Source of the DNA: Sesamum alatum
Taxonomy: Eukaryota > Streptophyta > Magnoliopsida > Lamiales > Pedaliaceae
Length of the DNA: 64,000 bases
Reading direction: 5' to 3'
NCBI GenBank assembly: GCA_034509735.1
Contig: JACGWO010000011.1
Location: forward strand, 15,533,866 to 15,597,865
Under the pieces are notes generated by a model. The model worked only from the letters and a program-made list of their open reading frames with translations. It searched no databases and was not told the DNA's origin. Below, one piece after another: positions 35,721 through 47,622 of the stretch. A program made the position numbers and the translations under genes. Position 1 is the stretch's first letter, and each line of letters starts with the position of its first letter.

Positions 35721-37061
35721 TATATATATATATATCTCCGTATCATTATTATAAAATTAAAATTGCGGGATAATGCCAAAGTTAAATTTATGAGGTATTA
35801 TTCTCTCCGGAAAAGAACAAAACACACGTTTTTATGTGTATACACACATATACGTACAATTGAAAGGTGATCCGACAGAGATTCTAATAGTGGTGGTATA
35901 TAAGAACAGCGGGTTCCCCGTACCACGTGAAAACTTAATCAACTTATATTCGTCGTGTCTTCAACAACTTATCTGATAAGTAGAGCGACTTATCTCCTCG
36001 GAGGCATCGCTTTCTCACTCTTTTACCAGACTACCTGTGAAGCATTTTGAGGCTGGAGCACACATACAGACAGACAGACGGACACTTTCTTTAAGAGAGA
36101 GAGAAGAGAGAGGAAAGGGAAGCAGACCTGACCTTTTATATTCAATTCAATTTCTTTTTGCCAATCAAAAGTAAGTTAAAGCATCTCAATGCTCTTTTCT
36201 CCCTTCTTTCTCTTTTATATGACTCTAAACTTTTTTCATGTTTCTTGTGATTTTGTTAGCTCCTCCAGTAAAATTGATTCAAATCGAGACGACAGGAAGA
36301 CGAAGAAGAAGAAGAAGCTCCCCTTGATCACAATCCTTCGATCTTCTGTTTAGTGGGTTTCTCTTTGACTTTATTAGATGCTGTAATTGCTGAATCCGCA
36401 TGCTTTTTGTAATTTCTCATTCCAGATTTTCATCTTGTCTTCAACTGCCAAAGATTTGATCAGAAACCCTTTGCCGAAGCTTATTTTGCTCAATCGGAAA
36501 AGTGGCTTCAGCCTCCTTCAACTTAGATTTGACCATACTGAATTTGATCATCAAGAATGTGCTTTTTCTTACTTCCCCTCCAAGTGTTTGATTTGGTGCC
36601 TCCAACTCTGTGCTTTGGTGTCTTTGCCATGCAGTTTTGTGTGCAAAAGCATACAAATATTTGCTTAAATCTGCCTGTGATCATGAATAGGTGATTCTAT
36701 GTATATATATTGCTGCATCATCACCCCCTGCATTTATCAGTTTTTCCAATCTGCCACTCTTCCTGAGGAGATTGAGCTGTTTAAGTCCTCTTTATTTGGG
36801 CTACATATCCCATAATTATGTAATGCTTTCTATTCATGGCTTTCTAGATGTTACATATACTCTTTGCTATATATTTTTTCCAATAACAACAAAAATGTAT
36901 TGGAGAAGAGAGTTAAGATTGTCGAGTTGATGCAATATACTTCTCATGTTTGCAAAAAATTTCATCAACAATGAGATGTTGCTAAGCTTGCAAGTACGCT
37001 TGCTGAATGTTGGTTTCTAATCATGTCATAGTTTTGTTTATAGGTGACAAGTACTGTGGCA

Positions 37062-40000
37062 ATGTCTCTTTGTAAAGATCTCATCTTCTTGATCTTGCAA
37101 TTCTGCGAAGAAGAGAACCTCAAAAGGACTGCTCATATGTGAGTTGGACATCTACCTCTTCTTCCAATTTTTCAGTCTATATCGCGGAACTTACTTTACG
37201 CCTTCTTCTATAACAGGCTTGAGCAGGAGACTGGTTATTTCTTCGATTTGAAGTACTTTGAGGAGCTGCTGCTCAATGGTAACTGGGAAGAGGCAGAGAA
37301 ATATCTTTCAAACTTCACAGTTGTTGAAGACAACAAATATTCGACTAAGATATATTTTGAGATTAGGAAGCAAAAGTTTCTTGAGGCTCTAGACAAGTAA
37401 GCTAATGGTTCTTATGATTCATGGAGAAGTTTCGTAATTGATTTCATGGGGTTATTTTTCACTTTGCATATGGAAATTTTGGTGATAGGCATGAACATGC
37501 TGTGGCTTTAGACATCCTTCTCAAAGATCTTAAAGTTTTTGCACAATCGAACAAAGAACTGTACAAAGAAATGACTCAGCTCCTGGTGCTAGATGACTTC
37601 AGGTATGATGATAAAAACTGCAAATATCCTTAGTATTTGGGGTGCCTTTTAAGATGTGTTAGGTTTGAATATCAATCATGTATGGGAGAAAAGGGGAGGG
37701 AGAAATGTGTGTGGTTCGGCCCTTTGACCTGCATTCACAGATTAAATGCCCCAAACAGCTCAGACATTTTCATTTGTTTTCCTCTTTGAGTTTGGATCAC
37801 AATAATTACCTCTGTATGTAGGTTACATAATTTGAACAGGTGTATAATTTGGGGAAGATATCTCTGAAATAAATGGATACAGAATCAAATTAGTCGAGGA
37901 ATTCCATAAAAGGCTCATAAATATCAAATCAACAATAATGACAACTTGATTCTTGAGAAAATATATTGCTAAGTGCATGGTAAAATAACAGGGAACACAG
38001 TTTGCTTACCTTCTATGGAGATACATTATCTGCCAGAAAAAGAATGATACATGAACTAAGGACTGTCATTGAGGCAAATCCCCTTCTCCAGGGAAGAACA
38101 AGGTTTCCTCAAATTAACAAGTCAAGGTTGAGGCGTCTGATTAACCAGAGGTACTTCGTTTTATTTGCATTTCTTTTATCCCTTTTTATTTCCATTATCT
38201 AAGATTTACAGCCTTTCGTCTGCTGAAATAATCAGCTCTCATTTTAGTTGTCTGGGAATTCTAATATTTTAGCCAGAAACTTTCTTATCTTTTGAGTAAC
38301 CTAATTCTATTATTATATTCTGCAGTTTGAACTGGCAGCATATTCACTGTGCGCATCCTCATCCACAACCTCATATTGACACCCTCTTTACAGATCATAA
38401 GTGTCCTGGACCTGATAATATGCAGGATCAACTGAACAAGGAAAGTTCACTGGTAATATTTTGTATAAGCTCAATTGTTTCCTTTTGTCCTCTAACAAGC
38501 TTCATAATTTTCCTGCACTAGTATGTTGTAATGTCTGATCCAAGCCTTTTCCAGCCACCCACATCTGCTCCACTATCTGTATCTTCTTTCATGGGCGACT
38601 CAACTTCTGATCAGTCCTCAGTTACTGAATCTCTAAGTACTGCCGCAGCTGTAAATCTTGGGAACCTGTCCAACCAAGGTAGCACCTGCATTTTATCTAG
38701 TGTTCTAACTCTAATATATTACCCTTTCCGTCAGTATGTGACCAAAATCTGTAATGCACATTTGGTAACTCCAGCTTTAGAGGATAATAAGAACCGTCAT
38801 GATTCCTCTAACTTAAAGTCACCAACGTCTCTTGATGAGGTAACCAATCCTTTTGCTAGGGATCACCACATATATCTGGCTTCCGTTTATTAGCTTCTTG
38901 ATGAGTAAGGTCATTATAATTTCACAACAATATTATGCAGGTGGCATCATCCACAGATTTTTCGAGCCGTTGTCAAGATTCGGCAAATGAACTTCCTGTT
39001 GAGTTTCCCAGGACTCTTGAACGAATTTTAAATGTGGGCTCTACCCCGACTACAATGGATTTCCACCCTGCTCGCGGGACCCTGCTATTAGGTTCTCTAT
39101 GCTGTTACTAACTTTTGGTATTTTCCCATGGTATTATGTTTCGGAAAACTCATATGTGCCACTGGTTTATTCTTTTAGTCGGAAAATGTGATGGGGATAT
39201 AGAGCTCTGGGATGTTACTTCTGCTGAGAAGTTGTTCAAGAGCGAATTTCGGTTCTGGGACGTAAAGTCAGCCTCAGGGGTGGTGTTGGTATAGTTCTTC
39301 TACTCTACTGTTTTATTCTCACCTATTCCTTTTACCACGTAGTCCCTTTAGTCACAATAGAAAAGGGATTGTAAATGCAACTCTGTCTAATCAGGAGGAC
39401 ATGGAAAAAAATCCTGGCATCTCTGTCCGTCGAGTTTTGTGGAGCCCTGATGGTTCCCTATTTGGTATACCTAAATCCTTCAAAAATGCTCCTTATCTTT
39501 GTCCATGGTCACATGAATTGGTTTTGTTTAACAAGAGTTTTGTTAATGACAGGGGTTGCATACTCAAGACATATGATACGTTTATACTTGTATCATAAAA
39601 CTGCCAATTACTTTGAGAAAAAATTGGAGGTATCTTCTGTTAATTTCACTTTATCTATATTCTGAATTAATTTTCCGTCCTCTGATTTCAGCTTTTTCTT
39701 CCAGATTGATGCACATGTTGGCAGTGTAAATGATGTAGCATTCTCTAAAGCACATGACAAACTCGTTCTCATAAGCTGTGGCAATGATAAGTTGATTCAG
39801 GTTGGTTTTCACACTTACAAAGTTTGATATGTGTGATAGATATACCAACAATCTGCCATTGTTTTTCGAAGGTCTGGGATGCTGTGACTGGGGCCAAACT
39901 GTATACATTTGAGGGTCATGGGGCTCCAGTGTACTCCGTCTGCCCTCACGTGAAGGAAAATGTTCATGTGAGTGTATAATCAATTTGCTGATTTTTTTTC

Positions 40001-42723
40001 TTTTTCCCATGCATGAGAGTTTGCAGAAACTTGCTCTCTGTATTTTATTACAGTTTCTATTTTCCATCTCAACACGTGGGGAGATAAAAGCATGGCTATT
40101 TGATAACTTGGGCTCAAGGGTTACTTACGATTCTCCTGGTTTCTGCTGTATGAGAATGGCTTATAGCGCTGACGGTAAAAGGTGATTGACTGAATGCCTA
40201 GATGTCCGCATTTTTAGCCTACACATGCTGAATTCTCTGAACATTTTTAGGCTATTTTCATGTGGGACAAACAAAAATGGAGAATCCTACATTGTTGAAT
40301 GGAACGAGACAGAAGGTTTTATTATTAGGAATTACCATGGCCTTAGCAAATGTTCTTCAGCTATGGTTCAATTTGATACAAGCAGCAACCGGTTTTTGGC
40401 TGCTGGTGATGAACATTTGATAAAAATTTGGGATGTGGACAATGCTGAAATTTTAGCAGTTATTGATGCAGATGGAGGTTTGCCTGTAGGTTTTCCATTA
40501 GTTATTTGATCTTGAGTTCTGGTACAAGCAGTGCCTTTTGAATATCATCATTTATATCAGGGCTATGTGGTGGTCTAATATGGATGTCCATTTCTTTTGA
40601 ATTTATAAAGGAGAACCCATATATTTGCTTCAACAAAAACGGCAATCTGTTGGCTGTTTCTGCTGATGATAATCAAATCAAAATCTTGGCCAATGATCAT
40701 GGCCGTGAGTTGCTGCAAACGTCTAGCTTTGTCTCTGGTGATTCTTCTGGATGTCTAACAGCATCCTTCAGAAAGGTTAGCATTTAAATCCTTCTACACT
40801 TTCTTAGCAGGAAGCGTTTTGTACTTATTGCTAATCCATTGTTACAGCTTTCTGTCAATCCAATACCTGGTCCTCTTAAAGCCGTTGTTGCGGGAGCAGA
40901 TGCTACTACAGTAAGTTGTCTACAAAGTTCACTCAAATTTTGTGATGTTCTTCATTTGGAGTTCCTATAGATCCGATCAGAAGAGATAGTCATTTTTTTT
41001 TCCCAAATAAGAATCGAATGATGAATTACAACAATGGTGCAATTTACATTTTACTGCTTCCTTAGTAATTGGTAATTCTCTGTAGGAAGAAGCTCTGGAT
41101 GTGTTGGAAAAAGGGAAACCAAAAGGGCCTGCAGAATCTACCAAAGTGGAGATGCCAAACATCTCTAAAATTGTTGAAGTTTCACGCTGTCAATCCGTGC
41201 TACTCACTTCTGAAGTTAAGACTAATCTGGTATGATTAAGACACACCTAATTATTATAAGTTGGTGCTAATGCAATTGGCTAAGAGACGTTACATTTTCT
41301 CATGATCAAGCATCTTTGGAGTTTCAGCTGTTTAACATAACAAATTTTCATTCATCATCTGTACTTCAATTTCTTTTACTGACGATGCATTGCATATTAT
41401 CCTGCAATTGAAGAGGACAACTTCAGCTTTGACCTCCACGTAATTCTAGTTGGACTGGGGTGGTAGCCGTCCACGAGTTGTTCATCATTGTGTTTAAGAA
41501 AGCATTATTTAATCTTTCCTTGCTAACTTCAAGAAAAAGAAGAAAAGAAATACAGTTTCACATTGATGATTGCAGATTCGGAGATTGGTATACACTCATG
41601 CCGGGAATAGCATTCTAGCATTAGCAGAAGATGGGACTCATCTACTATGGAGATGGGTAAAAAGTGATACTAATTTAAGCGGGGAGGTATCATATGTTTG
41701 TTTATTCATTAACTGAAAATCAATCTTTATGGAATTCTTCTCAATCCCGTCTTTGGGTGATTCTCTGGTAGTCTGGTTATTGTTTCACGAGCAGTGTCTT
41801 CGCTGCAGGCAACTACAAGGTGTGCCCCTCAACTATGGCAACCAAAGAGTGGATTATTAATGATCAATGATGTTCCTGAAAAAAGCTCGGATGTAATTAC
41901 GCCTTGCTTTACGTTGTCAAGGAATGATTCTTATGTTGTCTCAGCATCAGGAAGAATGATTTCTTTATACAACATGTTGGTATTCAAGGTAATACTTAAA
42001 AACTGTGAGCTCATAGACCATATTTTTTTGAATGAACATGAGGTTTGTAAGTATCATTGTTCTTGATTATTTCACTTAAAAGATATTACTTATCGTATTT
42101 AAATGTGGTGGAATAAGTTTAGAAACTAAGAAGTGTGATGCCGCCACCGCCTGCTGCAACGTGCATTGTCTTCTATCCTCCAGATAACAATATAATTGCA
42201 ATAGGCAGGGACGATTCAACAATTCTCATCTATAACATACGTGTGGATGAGGTATGATTCTTCATATAATTATGATACCAGACGAAACAACATGCGCTTA
42301 CGTACGCCCTTTATTTTTTTGCAGGTAATAAGCAAGCTTCAAGGTCACTCTAAAAGAATAAGTGGCCTTGCTTTCTCAACCACTTTAAATGTACTCGTCT
42401 CTTGTGGAGTAGATACTCAGGTTAGTTGTTCAGGAAAGAGACTTGTCATCAAATGTTTGTTGTTTGCGTATCTGCAACTGGCTTCTGAACTCACATTTAT
42501 TTGTGTTAGATTGTTCTGTGGGATTCTGCTACGTGGGAGAAAAAGAAAAGCACGGTGTTGCAGATCTCGGTAGGTTGGTTGGCATCAGAGCTATCGGAGA
42601 CCAATATTGAACTTGACAAGGATCAGAAACACTTCCTTGCAGTACATGAGACTCAACTTGCAATATATGAAACAACTACGCTACGACGTGTGAAGCAGGT
42701 CTTACCTCTCTCTCTCTCTCACG

Positions 42724-42763
<40 letters not shown>

Positions 42764-43229
42764 AAAACTACTAAAAGAAGTATTTGTATTTGCATGATTT
42801 GTTTTGGTTTCTACTTGCAGTGGACCATTGCCAACTTTTGTACGCGAATTTCGCATGCTACATATTCATGTGATAGCCAGTGGGTATATGCTGCAATGAG
42901 AGATGGAATCCTGTTGATACTTGGTGCTTCAGATCTGGCACCAAGATTCGAGATTGATCCCTCTGCCTATCTTCCGCCTCGTCTCAGGTATTAACAAGAT
43001 TTGTGAATCCTACTGGTTACCGTAGATTAGTTGGTGCTTAAGTTGAAGATGAATTAACTTTGTGTGTTTGGGACACAGTTGTTATGTGGATCCAACTGTG
43101 GTTGCTGCTCATCCACAGAAGGCATACCAGTTTGCATTGGGGTTATCTAATGGAGGAGTTGTGGTAATTGAGCCATCCCTTGAATCTCAAGGTCGATGGA
43201 GCGCAGTACCGCCATTGGAGGATAATTAA
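37062..43229 (+). CDS. TOPLESS-related transcriptional corepressor (divergent clade)
   Basis: Twenty-five exons keep phase to a 1078-residue product: 37062-37138, 37217-37396, 37489-37602, 37992-38150, 38326-38452, 38522-38678, 38775-38839, 38941-39091, 39179-39288, 39395-39464, 39553-39629, 39705-39800, 39872-39967, 40054-40181, 40251-40485, 40611-40775, 40848-40910, 41086-41229, 41576-41686, 41809-41988, 42123-42251, 42325-42420, 42510-42698, 42821-42987, 43079-43229. The N-terminus is a LisH/CTLH module ('LIFLILQFCEEENLKRTAHM', 'NGNWEEAEKYLSNFT', 'FEIRKQKFLEALDKHEHA') that in TOPLESS binds EAR-motif repressors. 'LNWQHIHC' and a short linker follow. Two WD40 propellers then start near residue 315, with 'GKCDGDIELWD', 'DKLIQVWDAVTGAKL' and 'MPPPPAATC'. 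It is shorter and more diverged than TOPLESS/TPR1-4 (about 1120-1130 residues), with a rewritten linker. From memory it is closest to At2g25420-type proteins. Confidence 0.9.
42709..42760 (+). repeat. (CT)n(CGCA)n(CA)n compound microsatellite in a TOPLESS-like intron
   Basis: The tract lies in the intron between exons 23 and 24, eleven bases after the donor site. It looks like a simple polymorphic repeat. Confidence 0.9.
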
Positions 43230-45289
43230 GGAAACTGAAAATATGAGTATATCAATCATTTTTCTCAGAGTTGGTTCAAAGGAAAAGTAGTTGGAAGTTG
43301 AAGTTGAAGTTGAAGTTGAAGTTGGTGGGAATCCTTTTGTGCTTATTTATTTTTGGTAATTGAAGTTGAGCATCATCAATGTTGAATTCAATACTTGTTA
43401 TTGCTTCATTTTTGGGGTACTATATTCATTGATTACAATCTATCTAGTAAAGGTGTTTGATGATCAAATCATGCGTTTGAAAACAGAACAAATGAGCAAG
43501 AGAAGAGTGCAACCAATAACATAGGGAAAAATGCAAATACCACCATGTGACATCATAAATGTGTAAAGATCTTCTTGTGAATTTTTTTTTTAGTAAATTA
43601 ACCCCTGTGATTTTAGAATGACGCAAAAAATTCTTTATGAGCAGTAATGTAATGCACACAGTTGCTCTCGCTCGCCCTCAAATCCTTCTCTTTTAGAGAT
43701 CGTTGTCGTCTCCTTCCCCAAGTTGCCACCCTTAGCCACTGTCCCCTTCCCCAGGTCCCTAATCATCTTCCCCTTTTTCTTTCAACCGTCGGCCCCTTTC
43801 CTCTGCCCCAAACTCGTCAATACCCCCTTTCCTCCTCCCTCGGTACCCTAACCCCTGATACCATAACTTCCCCGTTTCCTAGACACACCCCCCCCCCCCC
43901 TTGCCTCCCCCTCTCCCCATTCCCCTAATTCTGTCACCGCCTCACCCTCCAACCTACCTATGATTTTAAATTTAGACGATTGAATTAATTTAAATTTGGA
44001 TCATTGGTCTTTTTAGTTAAATTTGAACTAAATTTAATCAGATCCTACAATTATTAATAAAAATATAAATATAATTTTATAAATAAAAATAAAAAATTTA
44101 CAAAAATACGCGTGTATTGTACGTGAGTGCATAAGACTAGTAAATAGTAAATAGTAAATAGTAAATTGCATTTAACATGCGTGTTAATATTATAGTTGGG
44201 CTTGGGTGGCCCTATCCCTATTTGTTCTATTCGATTTTGAATCTGAAGCTAACTAGAATGTGTGTTGTGTAAATGAAAGTGAAATTTAGGGCTCAACTCA
44301 ATAAAAGAGCCCAAAGATTTCAACTTTATCCACCAAAAATTGAGAAGCATTATTCTGATTGTTGGAATCAAACACGACTCCTCCTCCTCTCCTCTCCTCT
44401 CCTCCTGTTCTTCCTCCTCATATTGTATACAAATTCTCTTCTTAGCTTCTCTTCTAAGACTGACTAAATCTCATCTGAGTGAGGTGACCCAGTTTTCAGT
44501 TTTCAACTCACATTTTAAAACTGCTCCTTCTTCAACTTCCTTACTATTTTTCTTCTTCACCTTCATTTATTGACCCGTACTTATGTAGATCACCACCAAA
44601 TTTTACAAGAAATTTCATTAATATTTCGTCATCAAAATCCCTCTTCCTTCCTTTTGTCAATGTAGCTCCCCACTCCCACTCCCCTACTTTTTCTTATTGG
44701 GAAGTCAAACTCTCTCTTTTTCCTTTCAATTTTATTTTTCTGGGGAGCCCAGAGCCCTTTTCACTTCGGAGGTGAGTTCAGGTTTCTTTCTTGATCTTCA
44801 TTCCTTTTCTTTTTTAATTTACAATTGAATGTTTGTCGTGGGTATCGTTCCATTGGCAGTTGCATTTGCTTTTTCTTGAAGAATCTTGTTGGGGGTTTTG
44901 ATTTATGTGTATCTGTCGCGAGAAATCATGGCAAAAGTTTTGGTTTTGCTCGTCATTTCTTATGTTTCGTGTTGGGTTTTGTGTGTTAATGCGGTTAAAT
45001 TTATGGGTATTGCCAACTTAAAATGGTGGGATAACGAAGCTCATCTTCCTGATAAATTAATTAAAAGGGACTAGAATTTTATTTATGAACTTGATGTGTT
45101 GTTGTTACTTGGTGTTTTCCCACTGCTTCTTTTTCAGTATTATTTTAACTTCGTTTTCCAATTTTTCTAGGAAGGGTTCTTCCTCTGAGATCTGTGGACC
45201 AGCTGTGGATTTTTGGAATTGGTTTTATTGTTTTGGTAGCATCTAATAAGAGAAAAAACTGGTCTCCCCATTCATGAAACCAGAAGAGA
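43230..45289. other. Spacer and 5' leader of the PHT4;6-like gene
   Basis: The TOPLESS-like 3' UTR contains five tandem GAAGTT units (43294-43323). A C-rich stretch with a run of 10 or more C residues lies near 43,890. From about 44,700 the sequence is CT-rich leader with a good donor ('ggaggtgagttc', 44769) and acceptor ('tttttctagg', near 45,171), pointing to a 5' UTR intron. No protein-coding gene is supported here. Confidence 0.5.
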
Positions 45290-45311
45290 ATGAAGATCAC
45301 ATATTTTCCTA
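45273..45311 (+). promoter_or_regulatory. Upstream ORF overlapping the PHT4;6-like start codon
   Basis: An ATG at 45273 opens a 12-codon frame that ends at TAA 45309-45311 and overlaps the main ATG (45290) in another frame. Ribosomes using it would bypass the main start. This assumes the leader includes this ATG, which the predicted 3' end of the UTR intron supports. Confidence 0.5.
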
Positions 45312-46618
45312 AGCGTTATGTGATTGTAATTTTGACCTTTATCTGCACTTGTGTGTGCTACATAGAAAGAGTCGGCTTCTCCATTGCATATACTGCTGCT
45401 GCTGATGCTGCAGGAGTAAATCAGTCAAGCAAGGGTGTGATACTTTCAACATTCTATTATGGGTATGCCTGTTCACAAGTCCCTGGTGGTTGGGCAGCTC
45501 AAAAGATTGGAGGAAGGCGTGTTCTCCTGCTTTCATTCGTTCTATGGTCTATGACTTGTGCTTTCGTGCCCCTGGATCCGAATCGAGTTGTGGTTCTGGT
45601 CCTAGCCCGCTTGCTTGTTGGAGTGGCTCAGGGCTTCATCTTTCCTTCCATTCACACTGTACTTGCTCAGTGGGTGCCACCACATGAAAGGTCGAGATCT
45701 GTTTCTCTCACAACTTCAGGTATGTATTTTGGTGCAGCTGTAGGAACGCTTGTGCTCCCGAGCCTGGTCAAGTTACGGGGTCCTCAATCAGTATTTCTTG
45801 CTGAAGCTACTTTAGGTGCCATGTGGTCTCTACTTTGGTATAAGTATGCCAGTGACCCCCCTCGATCTGATCATCCAAAGGCTACAGCTGCTGGTTTTGG
45901 TGAATCCCTGCTTCCAATAGACGGCAATCAAAAGGCAAAAGTCGAAAATGGAGCCCGTTCCATTAGAACACCTAAAATTCCTTGGAAGAGAATTATCTTC
46001 AGCTTACCGATTTGGGCAATAGTGGCAAATAATTTTACTTTCCACTATGGTCTTTATGTACTCATGAATTGGCTTCCGACATACTTTGAGTTAGGACTCC
46101 AGCATAGTCTTCAAGAAATGGGTTCCTCTAAGATGATTCCTTATCTCAATATGTTTTTATTCTCAAATATTGGTGGGGTGATTGCAGATCACTTGATTAC
46201 CAGGAGAATTTTGTCAGTGACGAAAACAAGGAAGCTTCTAAACACGGTGGGATTTGTGGTGGCTTCTTTTGCACTGATAGCTCTTCCCTTGTTTAGAACA
46301 CCGGATGGCGTCGTGTTTTGTTCTTCCGTGGCTCTAGGTTTCTTGGCGCTTGGAAGAGCTGGATTTGCAGTAAATCACATGGATGTGGCTCCAAGATATG
46401 CAGGAATTGTAATGGGGGTTTCTAATACAGCTGGTACCTTAGCAGGCATAGTCGGGGTTGATCTTACTGGTCGACTTCTTGAGTCTGCTAAGGCTGCTGA
46501 GTTGGACCTCACAAGTCCAGATAGCTGGAGAGCCGTTTTTGTGATCCCAGGATCACTCTGTATTCTTAGTTCATTTGTGTTTCTTATACTATCCACAGGG
46601 GAGAGGATTTTTGACTGA
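45290..46618 (+). CDS. PHT4;6: PHT4;6-type phosphate transporter (SLC17/MFS), intronless coding region
   Basis: This single open frame of 442 residues encodes a major-facilitator protein of the SLC17-related plant PHT4 group. There is no transit peptide: the chain starts 'MKITYFPKRYVIVILTF' and moves directly into helix 1. That separates it from the chloroplast PHT4 members and matches the Golgi-located PHT4;6 (ANTR5), whose gene also lacks coding introns. Family signatures are 'YIERVGFSIAYTAAADAAG', 'GYACSQVPGGWAAQKIGGRR', 'RLLVGVAQGFIFPSIHT', 'NNFTFHYGLYVLMNWLPTYF', 'HMDVAPRYAGIVMGVSNT' and a C-terminal helix. Twelve hydrophobic segments can be picked out with a central loop near residues 190-235. 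In the family it moves phosphate, released by glycosyl transfer, out of the Golgi lumen. Its tight 5' leader carries an overlapping upstream ATG. Confidence 0.94.
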   Translation: MKITYFPKRYVIVILTFICTCVCYIERVGFSIAYTAAADAAGVNQSSKGVILSTFYYGYACSQVPGGWAAQKIGGRRVLLLSFVLWSMTCAFVPLDPNRVVVLVLARLLVGVAQGFIFPSIHTVLAQWVPPHERSRSVSLTTSGMYFGAAVGTLVLPSLVKLRGPQSVFLAEATLGAMWSLLWYKYASDPPRSDHPKATAAGFGESLLPIDGNQKAKVENGARSIRTPKIPWKRIIFSLPIWAIVANNFTFHYGLYVLMNWLPTYFELGLQHSLQEMGSSKMIPYLNMFLFSNIGGVIADHLITRRILSVTKTRKLLNTVGFVVASFALIALPLFRTPDGVVFCSSVALGFLALGRAGFAVNHMDVAPRYAGIVMGVSNTAGTLAGIVGVDLTGRLLESAKAAELDLTSPDSWRAVFVIPGSLCILSSFVFLILSTGERIFD

Positions 46619-47551
46619 GTTAGGGATAACCCCCCATATCGAAACACTGCAGACTGTATTTAGTGAGATTCTTAGTTAATATGTCCGTGAACGCGATACC
46701 ATTGATGATGTTCGACACACATTCTTTCCGCTGCATGAATTGTAGCATTCGCTTTGAATTTTATGGAATAATTATCAGACCAGTTTGCCATCTTCTTGCT
46801 GAATTGAGTGAAAAGGCATGTTCAGTTCCAGCCATTCTTCTTCTTGGTATTAGGCATGAGGCCCTCCACTGAGTTACACATTCTTTTTTTTTTTTCAATC
46901 TCTTTCAGAAATGATATTCGTTTGGTGTGTTCTTTCAGAAAATGTACCAAATACGCGCCAGTTTGAAAAGATGTTTAAATTAGCATCTCCCTTTTAGTAA
47001 ATATTATGATCATTAAGTTTCAAACAGAAGAAAAATAAAGGAGAGGACAGTGGTATTGGTAATATCAAGATTACTCCAGCATTTACTTTTAAAATACACA
47101 TAATAAGCTGATAATAATCTACTCGCCATTTCAAGTGATTGACAAACTATTTATTGAAAATTAACCTCCCATAATTCTCCACAACACTAAACGAAAAAAG
47201 AATAATTAGAATAAACACAGACTTCACAGATAAACATCTTTCTTTTGTTTTTGAAGGCTGAGGAGAGAAACCTTATGTTTGGGAGGGATGGAAGAGAAAA
47301 TAGCTTAAAAGCAACATTCCAGAAGATTCATAACTTACAGCAGAATTACTTGTTAACAAGAATAAACATAACATTTTCCAGAAATTATTAAAAGAAGTTA
47401 CATTCAACTGACATTAGAATCGCAGCAGTTCAGGTACGCTTATCTTATGATCCTTTCACAAATTCAAGCATCTACTTGGCTGCTGCAGATGCATAAGTTA
47501 CACTGCTGTCCCCCCTCATTGATTTGCACCAGCTTCAATACCTTCACAAAT
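46619..47551. other. Convergent 3' regions of the PHT4;6-like and MEMO genes
   Basis: AT-rich sequence, probably both 3' UTRs plus short spacer. The right end contains the outer copy of the MEMO terminal duplication. No other gene is visible. Confidence 0.55.
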
Positions 47552-47622
47552 TCAAGCATCTACTTTCGCTGCTGCAGATGCATAACTTACACTGCTGTCT
47601 CTCATTGATTTGCACTGGCTTG
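47455..47622 (-). repeat. Tandem duplication of the MEMO terminal coding segment
   Basis: The inner copy (47543-47622) is the functional end of the last exon. The outer copy (47455-47533) repeats it with an 88-base offset ('ttcacaaattcaagcatctactt', then 'gctgctgcagatgcata'). Reverse-translated, the outer copy still reads 'DSSVTYASAAAK' followed by a stop. Confidence 0.9.

Larger units (their letters stand above)
33501..37061. other. Spacer with duplicated AT-rich block, MITE, and TOPLESS-like 5' UTR
   Basis: From left to right: the 5' region of the acidic-protein gene, a duplicated AT-rich block (33951-35720) with a MITE between the copies, several (AT)n runs, and from about 36,060 the likely 5' UTR of the TOPLESS-like gene. 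That UTR begins with GA-rich sequence and probably contains at least one intron, since a consensus donor 'aaaagtaagt' lies near 36,170. No coding sequence is supported before 37062. Confidence 0.5.
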
